A DNA stretch of 64,000 bases from Nonomuraea solani (GTDB lineage Bacteria; Actinomycetota; Actinomycetes; Streptosporangiales; Streptosporangiaceae). Location of the stretch: positions 415,563 to 479,562 of the forward strand of contig NZ_FNVT01000003.1 of NCBI RefSeq assembly GCF_900108335.1, written 5' to 3'. Every line of letters starts with the position of its first letter. Positions within the stretch are counted from its first letter, which is position 1. The notes below the pieces were generated by a model. It saw nothing but the letters and a program-made list of their open reading frames with translations. It did not search any database and had not been told where the DNA came from. This document shows, piece by piece, positions 15,064 through 23,816 of the stretch. The translations under genes were made by a program, and so were the position numbers.

Positions 15064-18000
15064 CTACGACAGCAGGTCCTGGGCGTCGTCCAGCTTGCGT
15101 GCGGCGCCCAGCGCGTACGCGGCCGCGTACGCCTCCTCCCCCAGCGCCGCGCGCGTCCGGGTGGCGGCGCGCTCGATGTCCTCCAGCTCCGACGGCCCGG
15201 CGGGCAGCTCGTGGTGCTTCCTGGCCGCGCCCGCCAGCCCCAGCAGGGTGGCCGACAGCTCGGTCGGGCCCGCGGCGGCGGCCGCGGCCTCCACGGCGCC
15301 GATCGCGGTCCGGGGGTCGCCGATCTTGAGCCCGGCGGCCAGCGCCTCGGTGTGCAGCTCCATGGCCGTGGCCAGGTCGCCGCGCAGCTCCAGCAGGTAG
15401 CCGAGTTCGAGGAGGGTGTCGGGCAGGTGCAGCGCCGGCTCGTCGTCAGGGTCCCGCGACACGCCTTCGAGGAGGTGACGCAGGTGCGGCTCGGCCAGGT
15501 CGAGCCGTCCCGACCGGCGCGCGGCGTAGGCCAGGCCCATTTCGGACATGGTCGCGCCCTTCATGTAGCCCTGCGCCGTGGCCAGCTTCAGCGCCCGTTC
15601 GCACAGCTCGATGGCGCGGTCGTACTCGCGGCTCTGCATCGCGACCCAGCCCAGCCAGGCGATGTGCGTGGCGACCTCGGGCCACAGCCCCAGGTCCTCG
15701 GCCATCCGCAGGCCCTCGCCGAACAGCCGGTTGGCGCGTTCGGCGTCGTTCGTCATCTCGGCCAGGGACGCCTGCCACTCGGTGGCGCGCAGCAGCCCCC
15801 ACTTGTCGCCCAGCTCGGTGAACAGCCGGGCGCTCTCCCCGGAGATCCGCTCCAGCGCCTCGATGTCGCGCAGGGTGAAGGCATCCATGGCCTGCCGGGT
15901 GAGCGCGACGGCGATGCCCCACTTGTCGCCGAGTTCCCTGAACGTGCCCAGCGCCTGCTCCGTCAGCGCCTGCCCGGTCGGCATGTCCTGGACGTGCAGC
16001 CCGATGAACAGCTCGGCCCTGGCGCGCTCCCCCGGGTCCTGGATGGCCGCCAGCACGGGCTTCCAGTCGACCTGCTCGCCCGCCATGAGCCGGAAACCGG
16101 CCAGCCAGCCCGCCGCCTTGGCCCTGACGTCGCCGGTGCCCTCAGCGGCCGGCACCGCCAGCGCGGCCGCCAGTGCCCGGCTGCCCTCGGCCAGTCTGCC
16201 GCGCAGGAACCAGTACCAGGCCAGCGCGTTGACCAGCCGCGCCGCGCCGTCCGCGTCGTCGTGCGCGACCGCCGTGTCGAGCGCCGCCCGGAGGTTGGCG
16301 GCCTCCGCGTCCAGGCGCAGCAGCCAGTCCCGCTGGTCGTGCCCGTAGAGCTCCGGCTCAGCCTGTACGGCCAGGGCCAGGTAGTGGCGCAGGTGCGCGA
16401 GGCGTACCCGATCGAGCTCCCCCGCGTCGGACATCCGGGCCCGGCAGTACTCCGACACCGACTCCAGCAGCCGGTAGCGAACCCCGGCGGCGCCGTCCAC
16501 GACCACCACCAGCGAACGGTCGACGAGACGGGCCAGCAGATCGAGCACGTCCTCGTTCTCGTCCCCGTTCTCGTCCTCGGCGCAGACCGACTCGGCGGCC
16601 TCCAGCGTGCAGCCGTCGGCGTGCGCGGCCAGGCGGCGCAGGACCACGCGTTCCTCGTCGGTCAGCAGCTCCCAGCTCCAGTCGATCACCGCGGTGAGCG
16701 TCTGCTGGCGGGCCGGAGCGCCGCGCTGCCCGGAGGCCAGCAGCCGGAACCGGTCGTCCAGCCGGGCCACCACGCCCTTCACGCCGAGCGCGCGTACGCG
16801 GGTCGCGGCCAGCTCCAGCGCCAGCGGGATGCCGTCGAGCCGGCGGCAGAGCTGCGCGACGGCCTGCGCGTTGCCCGCGTCGAGCGCGAAGCCGCGGGCG
16901 GAGGCGGCGGCCCTGGTCACGAAGAGCCGGACGGCGTCGGATCGCGCCATGACGGCCAGGTCGGCGCTGGCGGGCACGTCGAGGGGCGGCACGCTCCACA
17001 GCACCTCGCCGGCCACGGCCAGCGGTTCCCGGCTCGTGGCCAGGATGCGCAGGTCGGGGCAGGCGCGCAGGAGCACTTCCGCCAGCTCGGCGACCTGCTC
17101 GACGACGTGCTCACAGTTGTCCAGCACGAGCAGCGCGCGCCGGGACCGGAGCGCGTCCGCCAGCCGCCCGGTCAGGGCATCGGCCACGTGGCACCCGTCC
17201 AGGACGTGGGCCGGCTGATCACCGGTGTCCTCCCTGATGTCCAGGGCGGCCATGACGGCCTCGGCCGGGGAGCGGGACGCCTGGTCCAGCGCGACCAGCC
17301 AGGCCCCGTCCGCGAACTCCTCCACCAGCCGGTTCGCGGTCTCCAGCGCCAGCCGGGTCTTCCCGACGCCGCCGCTGCCGGTGAGCGTCACCAGCCGCTC
17401 CTCCGTCACCAGCCCGCACACCTCGCCCAGCGCCTCGTCGCGGCCGATCAGCTTGCTGAGCGAGGCGGGCAGGTTCGTCGCGGGGCGTTCCGCGGGCACG
17501 CTGAGCGCCGGGTCCTGCCCGAGGATCGCCTGGTGGAGCGCGGTCAGCTCGGGGCCGGGGTCGAGGCCGAGCTCTTCGGCCAGCTTCTCGCGCAGCTCGC
17601 CGAAGCCGGCCAGCGCCTCGCTCTGCCGCCCGGCCCGGTAGAGGGCGCGCATGTGGACGGCGCGCAGCCGTTCCCTGAGCGGGTGGCGGGCCACCAGGTC
17701 GCCCAGCTCGCCCACGAGCAGGCCGTGCTCGCCCAGCTCCAGCCGGGCCTCGGCGTGCTGTTCGAGCGCGGACAGCCGCTGCTCCTCCAGACGCAGGATG
17801 GCCGACCTCGTGTACTCCTCGTCGGCGAAGTCCGCGTACGCGGGCCCGCGCCACAGCGCGAGCGCGTCGGCCAGCAGCCCCGCCCTGGTCCTGGCGCTGT
17901 CGGTGGCCTCCGCCCGCGAGAGCAGGCCGGCGAAGCGCACCGCGTCCATGGCGCCGTCGTCGCAGCGCAGCAGGTAGCCGGGGGCGCGGGAGACGACGAG

Positions 18001-18249
18001 GTTCTTGCCGCCGGACTCGGCGTCCTCGAACGCCTTGCGCAACTGGGAGACGCGCACCTGGAGGGCGCCCGCCGGGTTGTTCGGCGGTTCCTCGCTCCAC
18101 AGGTCGTCGACCAGGCGGTCCACGGAGACGGGATGGCCCTCGTGGACGAGCAGGTTCGCGAGCAACGCCCGGACCTTGAGGCCCGGGATCGTGACGGTGT
18201 CCCCGGCGTCCGTCCAGACCGCCAGCGGGCCCAGCACCCCAAATCGCAT
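15064..18249 (-). CDS. AfsR/SARP-family transcriptional regulator with BTAD, NB-ARC and TPR domains
   Basis: A 1061-residue regulator of the AfsR type. Domain order: OmpR-like winged helix (about 1-90, MRFGVLGPLAVW...IPGLKVRALLANLL), bacterial transcriptional activation domain (about 95-245), a STAND ATPase module with Walker A GSGGVGKT (291-298) and Walker B ALLVLDNCEHV (about 367-377), then TPR-like helical repeats (about 640-1000). Such proteins activate secondary-metabolism or local operons in response to ligand-gated ATP binding. No biosynthetic cluster is adjacent, so the target is unknown. ATG 18249 has AAGGTG upstream; GTG 18258 is an alternative. Confidence 0.93.
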   Translation of the reverse strand: MRFGVLGPLAVWTDAGDTVTIPGLKVRALLANLLVHEGHPVSVDRLVDDLWSEEPPNNPAGALQVRVSQLRKAFEDAESGGKNLVVSRAPGYLLRCDDGAMDAVRFAGLLSRAEATDSARTRAGLLADALALWRGPAYADFADEEYTRSAILRLEEQRLSALEQHAEARLELGEHGLLVGELGDLVARHPLRERLRAVHMRALYRAGRQSEALAGFGELREKLAEELGLDPGPELTALHQAILGQDPALSVPAERPATNLPASLSKLIGRDEALGEVCGLVTEERLVTLTGSGGVGKTRLALETANRLVEEFADGAWLVALDQASRSPAEAVMAALDIREDTGDQPAHVLDGCHVADALTGRLADALRSRRALLVLDNCEHVVEQVAELAEVLLRACPDLRILATSREPLAVAGEVLWSVPPLDVPASADLAVMARSDAVRLFVTRAAASARGFALDAGNAQAVAQLCRRLDGIPLALELAATRVRALGVKGVVARLDDRFRLLASGQRGAPARQQTLTAVIDWSWELLTDEERVVLRRLAAHADGCTLEAAESVCAEDENGDENEDVLDLLARLVDRSLVVVVDGAAGVRYRLLESVSEYCRARMSDAGELDRVRLAHLRHYLALAVQAEPELYGHDQRDWLLRLDAEAANLRAALDTAVAHDDADGAARLVNALAWYWFLRGRLAEGSRALAAALAVPAAEGTGDVRAKAAGWLAGFRLMAGEQVDWKPVLAAIQDPGERARAELFIGLHVQDMPTGQALTEQALGTFRELGDKWGIAVALTRQAMDAFTLRDIEALERISGESARLFTELGDKWGLLRATEWQASLAEMTNDAERANRLFGEGLRMAEDLGLWPEVATHIAWLGWVAMQSREYDRAIELCERALKLATAQGYMKGATMSEMGLAYAARRSGRLDLAEPHLRHLLEGVSRDPDDEPALHLPDTLLELGYLLELRGDLATAMELHTEALAAGLKIGDPRTAIGAVEAAAAAAGPTELSATLLGLAGAARKHHELPAGPSELEDIERAATRTRAALGEEAYAAAYALGAARKLDDAQDLLS

Positions 18250-18284
18250 GTTCGTCACCTTATGCGCATGAGGGTCCCGGCGGC

Positions 18285-18638
18285 TCAGCTCGCGGGCGGG
18301 GCCTTCCTGGCCGAGCCGCGGTAGAGGTCGGCGTCGTAGCGGCGGTCGTTGTCGTCGAGCTTGGCCCGGGCCGCCGCCACCAGGTCGACGCCGAGGACGT
18401 CCGCCAGGCGTACCAGGTAGAGGGTGACGTCGCCCAGTTCGGTACGGATCCTGGCGAGCGTCTCAGGGTCGGGATCGCCGGACTCCTCCGCCGTCAGCCA
18501 CTGGAACTCCGCCACCAGCTCCCCGACCTCGCCCGCCAGCGCCATCGCCAGGTTCTTCGGGGTGTGGAACCGCTCCCACTCCCTGACCTTCGCGAACTCG
18601 CGCAGCCGCGCGGCGAGTTGCTCCAACTCCGTCGTCAC
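18285..18638 (-). CDS. MazG-like nucleotide pyrophosphohydrolase (dCTPase/RS21-C6 type)
   Basis: A 117-residue all-alpha NTP pyrophosphohydrolase. The metal-binding helix motif reads HTPKNLAMALAGEVGELVAE (residues about 25-44, with the E-x-x-E pair), followed by W-L and the second acidic helix ELGDVTLYLVRLAD. It should hydrolyse noncanonical or surplus dNTPs to dNMP and pyrophosphate as a house-cleaning enzyme. GTG 18638 is used because the conserved sequence starts just there; the upstream open frame crosses the divergent marR gene. It lies 35 bp upstream of the AfsR-type gene on the same strand. Confidence 0.9.
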   Translation of the reverse strand: MTTELEQLAARLREFAKVREWERFHTPKNLAMALAGEVGELVAEFQWLTAEESGDPDPETLARIRTELGDVTLYLVRLADVLGVDLVAAARAKLDDNDRRYDADLYRGSARKAPPAS

Positions 18639-18666
18639 GCCACAGGACCCTACCGATAGCGCCTGT

Positions 18667-19119
18667 ATGTTGCTGAAGATGAATGGGGTCGAACTGTTCC
18701 TGCTGGGCCGGGCACTGATGAAGATCGGCGAGGAGGCCATGCCGACCGAGGGCATCGGCGAGCACTCCACGAGCCTGCGTACCGTCCTGATCGTCGCAAG
18801 CGATCTGCGCGGCCACCCCGACACCACCGTGGGCGAGATCGCCACCCGCACCGGGCTGCCGCAGAGCGCCGTGTCCGCCGCCATCGCGCGCCTGCGCACC
18901 GCCGGTGCGGTGATCACCGAGACCGACCCCCGCGATCGGCGGCGCACGATCATCCGGGAGGCGCCCGAGGTGTCGGAGCGGGTGACGCGCGTGCGCGACA
19001 CCCCGATCGACGAGGCGTTGGCCGCCGCGCTGGGCACGGACGATCCCCAGCGGGTACGCGAGACCGTGGCGGCCCTGGAGGAGCTGGCGGAACGGCTGGT
19101 ACCTGGCCTGCGACGATAA
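18667..19119 (+). CDS. MarR/winged-helix transcriptional regulator
   Basis: A 150-residue regulator with a central winged helix: TVGEIATRTGLPQSAVSAAIARLR is the recognition segment (given here only as a pattern, about residues 58-80), followed by the wing TETDPRDRRRTII. N- and C-terminal helices (about 1-40 and 110-148) would form the dimer. Ligand and regulon are unknown. It is divergent from mazG with only 28 bp between the starts, and its stop codon lies inside a 36-bp palindrome. ATG 18667 is used; ATG 18679 is equally possible. Confidence 0.82.
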   Translation: MLLKMNGVELFLLGRALMKIGEEAMPTEGIGEHSTSLRTVLIVASDLRGHPDTTVGEIATRTGLPQSAVSAAIARLRTAGAVITETDPRDRRRTIIREAPEVSERVTRVRDTPIDEALAAALGTDDPQRVRETVAALEELAERLVPGLRR

Positions 19120-19146
19120 TCCATCAAATTTGATTGATTATCGTCG
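19111..19146. promoter_or_regulatory. 36-bp AT-rich palindrome overlapping the marR stop codon
   Basis: Two 18-bp arms (19111-19128 and 19129-19146), CGACGATAATCCATCAAA and TTTGATTGATTATCGTCG, are inverted repeats with a single mismatch and no spacer. The TAA of the marR gene is inside the left arm. In a GC-rich setting this AT-rich dyad is either a MarR-type operator or a bidirectional terminator hairpin; there is no T-tract on either side. The kinase gene starts about 105 bp downstream. Confidence 0.8.
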
Positions 19147-19251
19147 CCTGCTCGGCGTCGGCGCGGTGCACGACCGCCTCCAGCGCCATGGTGGTCCATT
19201 CAGAGATTCAAACATATGATCGAGCGTCCCGCACCGTGTACGCTTCCGCGC

Positions 19252-20700
19252 GTGTCCGACTTATCGGTCCCCGGCTACGAGATCAAGGGCGTGCTCGGCC
19301 AGGGCGGCTTCGGTGTGGTCTACCTCGCCCTGCAGTCGGCGGTCGGCCGCGAGGTCGCGCTCAAGGTGGACAACAGGGTGCTGCTGTCCGACCGCGACCG
19401 GCGGCGTTTCCTGCGCGAGGTCACGGCGGCCGGTGCCCTCTCCGCCCATCCGCACGTGGTGCCCGTCTATGACGCGGGGCTGCTGCCGGACGGGCGGCCG
19501 TACATGGTGCTCGAACTGTGTCCCGGCGGCTCGCTGGCCGGGCGGGTGCTGTCCCCGATCGAGGCCCGCGACGTCGGGGTGCGCATCGCCGACGCGCTGG
19601 CCGCCGCCCACGCGCAGGGAGTGCTGCACCGCGACGTCAAACCGGGCAACATCCTGCTCAACCGGTACGGCCAGGTGGCCCTGTCCGACTTCGGCCTGGC
19701 GACCATGCCGGCCTCGGGGCCCGAGGCGTCGGTCACGCGTGAGTCGCTGACCCCCTCCTACGCGCCGCCCGAGGCGTTCGAGCTGGCCGAGCCCACGCCG
19801 GCCGGGGACGTGTACGCGCTCGCGGCCACCGTCTACGCGCTGCTGTCCGGCCGTCCGCCGCGCTTCCCGGAGAGCGGGGTGCCGAACGTGGCGATGATCC
19901 TCGCCCTCCATCGGCTTCCGGTGCCCGACATTCCCGGCGTGCCACCCCAGTTGACCGCCGTCCTCCGCCAGGCTCTGGCCACCGGCCTTCGCGAGCGTAC
20001 GCCCAGCGCGGCGGCCCTGCGCGACGCCCTGGCCGCCGTGCCGCTCGATCCCACCTCCAGCCGTCCCGCCGCCCCCTTCGCCCCGTCCCTGCCCGCCCCG
20101 GTCACCAGGCCCTCCGCGTCGCACGGGGTCAACAAGGCACTCGTGTCGGTCATCGCCGCCCTGTCGCTGGTGATCCTGGGCGGTGGCGGGCTGATCGTGT
20201 ACCGGCAGATCGTCCAGGCGCCGGTGACCGGGGAAGCCGGGCCCACGGTCTCGGCGGAGCCCGAGAAGGCGTCGGTGTTCGCCGGGCTGGACACGTACAC
20301 GGAGAATTGCCCGGCCGCGAAGGTGCGCGACGGCGGGGCGGCCTGCGTGCGGGAGTCGGAGTGCTGGGGCGGCCTGGTCATCACCGCGGGCGACACCAAG
20401 GCCAGGCGGCTGGGGTGCGAGGAGACGCACTCGTGGGAGACGTTCGCGGTCGCCCCGATTCCGAAGGACGCGCAGACGTACGTGCAGCAGGACCTGGCCA
20501 GGCATCCGACGATCAAGCGGGTCTGCAACCGCAGGGTCCTGCTGGCCAGCCGGATCGGCACGGCCAAGACGATCGCGGCCGCCCGCTGGACGGCGGACGT
20601 CATGCCGCCGTCGCAGGCCCAGTTCGAGGACGGCGTCCGCTACTACCGCTGCATCGCCCACCTGACGGGCCAGGAACCCCGCCGTTCCTTCTTCCACTGA
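19252..20700 (+). CDS. Membrane-anchored serine/threonine protein kinase
   Basis: A 482-residue Hanks-type kinase. Glycine loop GQGGFGVVY (about 17-25), ATP-binding Lys38, catalytic loop HRDVKPGN with Asp128, DFG at 146-148, and a kinase domain ending near 265. A Pro-rich juxtamembrane linker, one transmembrane helix (about 295-317) and an extracytoplasmic domain of about 165 residues with several cysteines follow. It likely senses an envelope signal. GTG 19252 (VSDLSVPGYEIKG) is chosen because conserved sequence begins there; ATG 19216 would add 12 residues. TATGAT at 19214-19219 could be a -10 element, which would put the start of transcription near 19226. Confidence 0.92.
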   Translation: MSDLSVPGYEIKGVLGQGGFGVVYLALQSAVGREVALKVDNRVLLSDRDRRRFLREVTAAGALSAHPHVVPVYDAGLLPDGRPYMVLELCPGGSLAGRVLSPIEARDVGVRIADALAAAHAQGVLHRDVKPGNILLNRYGQVALSDFGLATMPASGPEASVTRESLTPSYAPPEAFELAEPTPAGDVYALAATVYALLSGRPPRFPESGVPNVAMILALHRLPVPDIPGVPPQLTAVLRQALATGLRERTPSAAALRDALAAVPLDPTSSRPAAPFAPSLPAPVTRPSASHGVNKALVSVIAALSLVILGGGGLIVYRQIVQAPVTGEAGPTVSAEPEKASVFAGLDTYTENCPAAKVRDGGAACVRESECWGGLVITAGDTKARRLGCEETHSWETFAVAPIPKDAQTYVQQDLARHPTIKRVCNRRVLLASRIGTAKTIAAARWTADVMPPSQAQFEDGVRYYRCIAHLTGQEPRRSFFH

Positions 20701-20760
20701 CCGCTTTTTGGTCTTTCGGCCGAGGCGGCAGGGCCGGGAGCGCCTCTATCGTGCGGATCC

Positions 20761-21756
20761 GTGAGATCTGTGTCGATAGGAATGGCCGTGGTGAGCGTCC
20801 TTTTCGTGCCATGGTGGGCCGTCGTGGGGCTCGGAGCGGTGACGCTGGCGTGGTTCGCGGTGCGGGAGCGGGCCGAACGCCTGGCGGTCGTGCGGGAGCG
20901 CCGTCGCATAGCCCAGGACATGCACGACGAGCTGGGCCACGACCTCAACCTGATCGCCCTCGCGGCCGGCGCCCTGAAACTCGCCCCTGACCTGCCGGAG
21001 TCGCACCGGGCGAGCGCCCAGGACCTGCGGGCGCGAGCGGGGCACGCGGTCGACCGGCTCGGCGAGATCGTCGGCGTGCTCCACGAGCCCGCCTCCGTCG
21101 AGAGCCTGGTCGAGGCCGCGTCGGCGGCCGGCCTGCCGGTCACTCTGCGTGTGGACGGCACGCCGAAGGATGCCGGACGGACCGTGTACCGGGTGGTTCA
21201 GGAGGGGTTGACCAACGCCGCCAAGCACGCCCCCGGCGCCCCCGTGACCGTCCGCATCAGCCACACGCCGGCCGAGACGCACGTCGTGGTCGAGAACGGC
21301 CCGGCGCCCAGGTCGCTCCGGACCGGGGGTGGCCGGGGGCTCACCGGTCTGGACGAGCGGGTCCGGCGGGCGGGCGGCACGCTGACCTGCGGACCTTCCG
21401 GGGCCGGTTTCACCGTCGAGGCCCGGCTTCCCCACCGTCCGAACCGGAGCGCCGCTCGTATCCTCGCGGTCGCACTCGTGGCCGCCGCGCTGACCGGCGG
21501 CGGCCTGCGGGTCTGGGAGGTGCTGGCGACCCAGGGGGCGGTGCTGGCCGCCGACGAGTACGCCGCCCTTCGTCCCGGGCAGATCCGTACGAACCTGGCG
21601 CTTCCCTCCCGGCAGGCCGCCCATCGATCGTCCCGCCCGGGATGCGAGTACTACGCGATGACCTCCAACCCCTTTCACGACCGTTACGGCGACACCTACC
21701 GCCTGTGCTTCGACGCGGGCCGCCTGGTGTCGGCGGACGCGCTGGTGGCCAGATGA
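20761..21756 (+). CDS. HisKA_3-type sensor histidine kinase with a C-terminal membrane segment
   Basis: A 331-residue NarL-class histidine kinase. One or two short N-terminal helices (about 5-35), the phosphoacceptor His55 in AQDMHDELGHDLN, then an HATPase_c domain (N-box QEGLTNAAKHA, G-box GGGRGLTGLDERV) ending about residue 225. Unusually, a further hydrophobic helix (about 236-255) and about 75 residues with two cysteines follow, so the sensory part may be C-terminal and outside the cell. It overlaps the response-regulator ATG by 4 bp (ATGA at 21753-21756). GTG 20761 is used; GTG 20770 or ATG 20782 are alternatives. Confidence 0.88.
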   Translation: MRSVSIGMAVVSVLFVPWWAVVGLGAVTLAWFAVRERAERLAVVRERRRIAQDMHDELGHDLNLIALAAGALKLAPDLPESHRASAQDLRARAGHAVDRLGEIVGVLHEPASVESLVEAASAAGLPVTLRVDGTPKDAGRTVYRVVQEGLTNAAKHAPGAPVTVRISHTPAETHVVVENGPAPRSLRTGGGRGLTGLDERVRRAGGTLTCGPSGAGFTVEARLPHRPNRSAARILAVALVAAALTGGGLRVWEVLATQGAVLAADEYAALRPGQIRTNLALPSRQAAHRSSRPGCEYYAMTSNPFHDRYGDTYRLCFDAGRLVSADALVAR

Positions 21757-22418
21757 TCCGGGTCCTGGTGGCCGACGACGAGCCGATGGTACGGACGGGC
21801 GTACGGGCGATTTTGTCCACCGCGCCCGACATCGACGTCGTCGCCGAGGCCGCCCGCTGCGACGAGGCCGTGCGACAGGCCCGTACCCATCTGCCGCATG
21901 TCGCCGTCCTCGACATCCGCATGCCGGGCGGCGACGGCATCGAGGCGGCGGCGGAGATCCGCAGGACCGTCCCCGGCACGGCGGTGGTGATGCTGACGAC
22001 GTTCGGGCAGGACGACTACATCCTGCGGGCGCTCGGCGACGGCGGGGCCACCGGATTCCTCATCAAATCGGGCGAACCCGAGGAGCTGATCGCGGGTGTC
22101 CGCGCGGTGGCCGGTGGGGCGGCGTACCTGTCACCGAAGGTCGCGGCCCGGGTCGTCGCGCATCTCGCGTCGGGCGCGGGCGCCGCGGCGAGCCGCCGCG
22201 CCGCCGCCCGCGGGCGGCTGGACACGCTGACCACCAGGGAACGGGAGGTCCTGATCCACCTCGCCGCCGGGCTGTCCAACCGCCAGATCGGACGGCGGCT
22301 GGACCTGGCCGAGGGTACGGTCAAGGCGCACGTCAGCTCGATTCTGACCCGCCTGGGCGTCGGCAACCGGGCGGCCGCGGCGGTGACCGCTCATGAGGCG
22401 GGCCTCGGACAACCGTGA
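21753..22418 (+). CDS. NarL/LuxR-family response regulator
   Basis: A 221-residue two-component response regulator. The receiver domain has the acidic pocket DDE at 8-10 and phosphoacceptor Asp54 (VAVLDIRMPG), with the conserved Thr (TTFGQDDY) and Lys (FLIKSG). The LuxR helix-turn-helix is at about 160-215 (LTTREREVLIHLAAGLSNRQ then EGTVKAHVSSILTRL). It pairs with the upstream histidine kinase through a 4-bp overlap. The last 288 bp are antisense to the 3' part of the convergent PAP2 gene. Confidence 0.94.
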   Translation: MIRVLVADDEPMVRTGVRAILSTAPDIDVVAEAARCDEAVRQARTHLPHVAVLDIRMPGGDGIEAAAEIRRTVPGTAVVMLTTFGQDDYILRALGDGGATGFLIKSGEPEELIAGVRAVAGGAAYLSPKVAARVVAHLASGAGAAASRRAAARGRLDTLTTREREVLIHLAAGLSNRQIGRRLDLAEGTVKAHVSSILTRLGVGNRAAAAVTAHEAGLGQP

Positions 22419-23042
22419 GACCGGCGGGGCGAGCACCAGCAGCACCGCCACCGTCACGCATCCCCCGAGAGCCCCGCCCGCCAGCACGTCATGCGGATAG
22501 TGCACCCCGCCCAGCACCCGCAGCAGCCCCGCCGCCACGGCCAGGGACACCGCCGGCACGGCCAGCCGGGGCCGCAGCACCGCGAGCCCGAACCCCAGCC
22601 CGGCGGCCAGGGTGGCGTGATTGCTCGGAAACGCCCAGTCCCCCGGCGGCGGGCAGTCCGCCATCGCCACGATCACCCGGCACGGCCGCTCCTCGTCCAC
22701 CACCAGCTTCAGCCCTTCGCTGAGCGCGTAGGCGGCCACGGTCCCCACCCCGATCATCACGGCCCCCGAGATCCCGGCCGCGTCCCGCCGCCGCAGTGCG
22801 TTCAGGGCGACGCCGGCGAGCACCGCCCCGAGCACCACCAGCGGCCCGTCGGAGGCGACCTCGATCCACGGTGCCGCCGCCACCTGGACGGCCCACCGGT
22901 AGACGTCGGCCGACGTGCCGCTCACGACCCGTACCGGATCCGCGTCCCCCAGCCCGCCTGGGGCGAGCCAACCCACGACGATCGCGGCGGCACCGAGCAG
23001 GACGGCCGCGGTGAGCAACCGCGGCCAGAAGTCGATTCGCAT
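22131..23042 (-). CDS. PAP2-family phosphatase with unusual C-terminal extension
   Basis: A 303-residue membrane phosphatase of the PAP2 type. The three signature blocks are KLVVDEERPCR (about 112-122), PSNHATLA (about 138-145) and RVLGGVHYPHDVLAG (about 175-189), so dephosphorylation of a lipid phosphate or undecaprenyl pyrophosphate is likely, with catalysis on the outer face. About five or six membrane helices precede residue 205. Residues about 208-303 are polar, repetitive and encoded antisense to the response regulator. This suggests that the original stop codon was lost and the frame now runs on. ATG 23042 starts the gene. Confidence 0.85.
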   Translation of the reverse strand: MRIDFWPRLLTAAVLLGAAAIVVGWLAPGGLGDADPVRVVSGTSADVYRWAVQVAAAPWIEVASDGPLVVLGAVLAGVALNALRRRDAAGISGAVMIGVGTVAAYALSEGLKLVVDEERPCRVIVAMADCPPPGDWAFPSNHATLAAGLGFGLAVLRPRLAVPAVSLAVAAGLLRVLGGVHYPHDVLAGGALGGCVTVAVLLVLAPPVSRLSEARLMSGHRRGRPVADAQAGQNRADVRLDRTLGQVQPPSDLAVGQPGGEVDQDLPFPGGQRVQPPAGGGAAARRGARARREMRDDPGRDLR

Positions 23043-23128
23043 GAGGAGCGACCCTAGAAACGGCCGCCCGCACGCGCCCTGGCCGAACGTCAGGTCCCGG
23101 CCTAAGCGAACGTCAGGGTTGACAGGAA

Positions 23129-23157
23129 AGCCGCCCGCCCTGGCGGGGCGGACGGCT
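23129..23157 (-). terminator. Intrinsic terminator hairpin after the 173-residue membrane-protein gene
   Basis: Read on the minus strand, AGCCGTCCGCCC (23157-23146) and GGGCGGGCGGCT (23140-23129) form a 12-bp stem with one G-U pair and a 5-base loop, followed by TTTCCTGTC. It sits about 15 bp past the TGA at 23172. It would insulate the gene from the PAP2 gene, which has its own start at 23042. Confidence 0.8.
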
Positions 23158-23171
23158 CTGCGGCGCTCTCA

Positions 23172-23693
23172 TCAGGCGATGACCAGGATGATCAGCACCA
23201 GGACGGCGGAACCCATCACGACGGCGTGCCGGATGTTCTGGAGGACCGGCAGCACCCAGGTCGGGAAGCCCTTCTCGGCCGCCGTGAGGAAGGCCGGCAC
23301 GTCGATGCTCCGCAGCACGGGGTCGCCCTTGCGCTCGAAGGCCCGGGTCACGGACTTGGCGGCGGTGAGCTGGCTCCACAGGATCAGGACGTTGCCGGCC
23401 AGGACGAGCGGCATGAAGATCCAGGACAGGGTCTGGCCCCAGGCGTTGCCGGTCAGGTTCAGCACGGCGAGCACGATCATGATCAGCGCGACCGTGCCGG
23501 GCACGATCGACTCGTGGCCGCTGGCGTCGAACTTGATGTTGTTCTCCTCCATGACCGTGGTGGGCACGCCCTGCCGCCTCAGCTCCGCCTCGGCGTGCGC
23601 CTTGGCGCTGGCTCCGTAGCGGTGGCGCACCAGGGGAATGCTGATGAAGGCGAGGGCGACGAGCACCTGCAGGACTGCGGCGAAAGTGAACAT
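23172..23693 (-). CDS. Membrane protein of unknown function
   Basis: A 173-residue protein with about four hydrophobic segments (residues about 4-23, 66-84, 88-108 and 150-172). Cytoplasmic-looking charged loops lie between the first two (RHRYGASAKAHAEAELRRQ) and before the last (FERKGDPVLRSID). No motif allows a function to be named; the pattern resembles small actinobacterial integral membrane proteins. It is followed by a clear terminator, and its own upstream gap (23694-23816) is shared with the end of the PPOX gene. Confidence is in the gene, not in a role. Confidence 0.7.
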   Translation of the reverse strand: MFTFAAVLQVLVALAFISIPLVRHRYGASAKAHAEAELRRQGVPTTVMEENNIKFDASGHESIVPGTVALIMIVLAVLNLTGNAWGQTLSWIFMPLVLAGNVLILWSQLTAAKSVTRAFERKGDPVLRSIDVPAFLTAAEKGFPTWVLPVLQNIRHAVVMGSAVLVLIILVIA

Positions 23694-23816
23694 GGCGGGG
23701 GTCTCCTCATCCGGAAGGCCCTTCTGCCGGGCGCTTCCCTTCTCGATGAGGAAGACGATGCCTGCCTGCGCTGATACGGACCTTAGACGGCGCTACCAGG
23801 CGCTGTCAGCACCGTC

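Noticed and set aside
15211..18324. 1037-codon plus-strand frame opposite the AfsR-type gene
   Set aside because: Antisense shadow of a clear multidomain protein; no recognisable segment.
19141..19210. A small minus-strand gene before the kinase
   Set aside because: Only about 21 codons remain before a stop inside the palindrome; no support.
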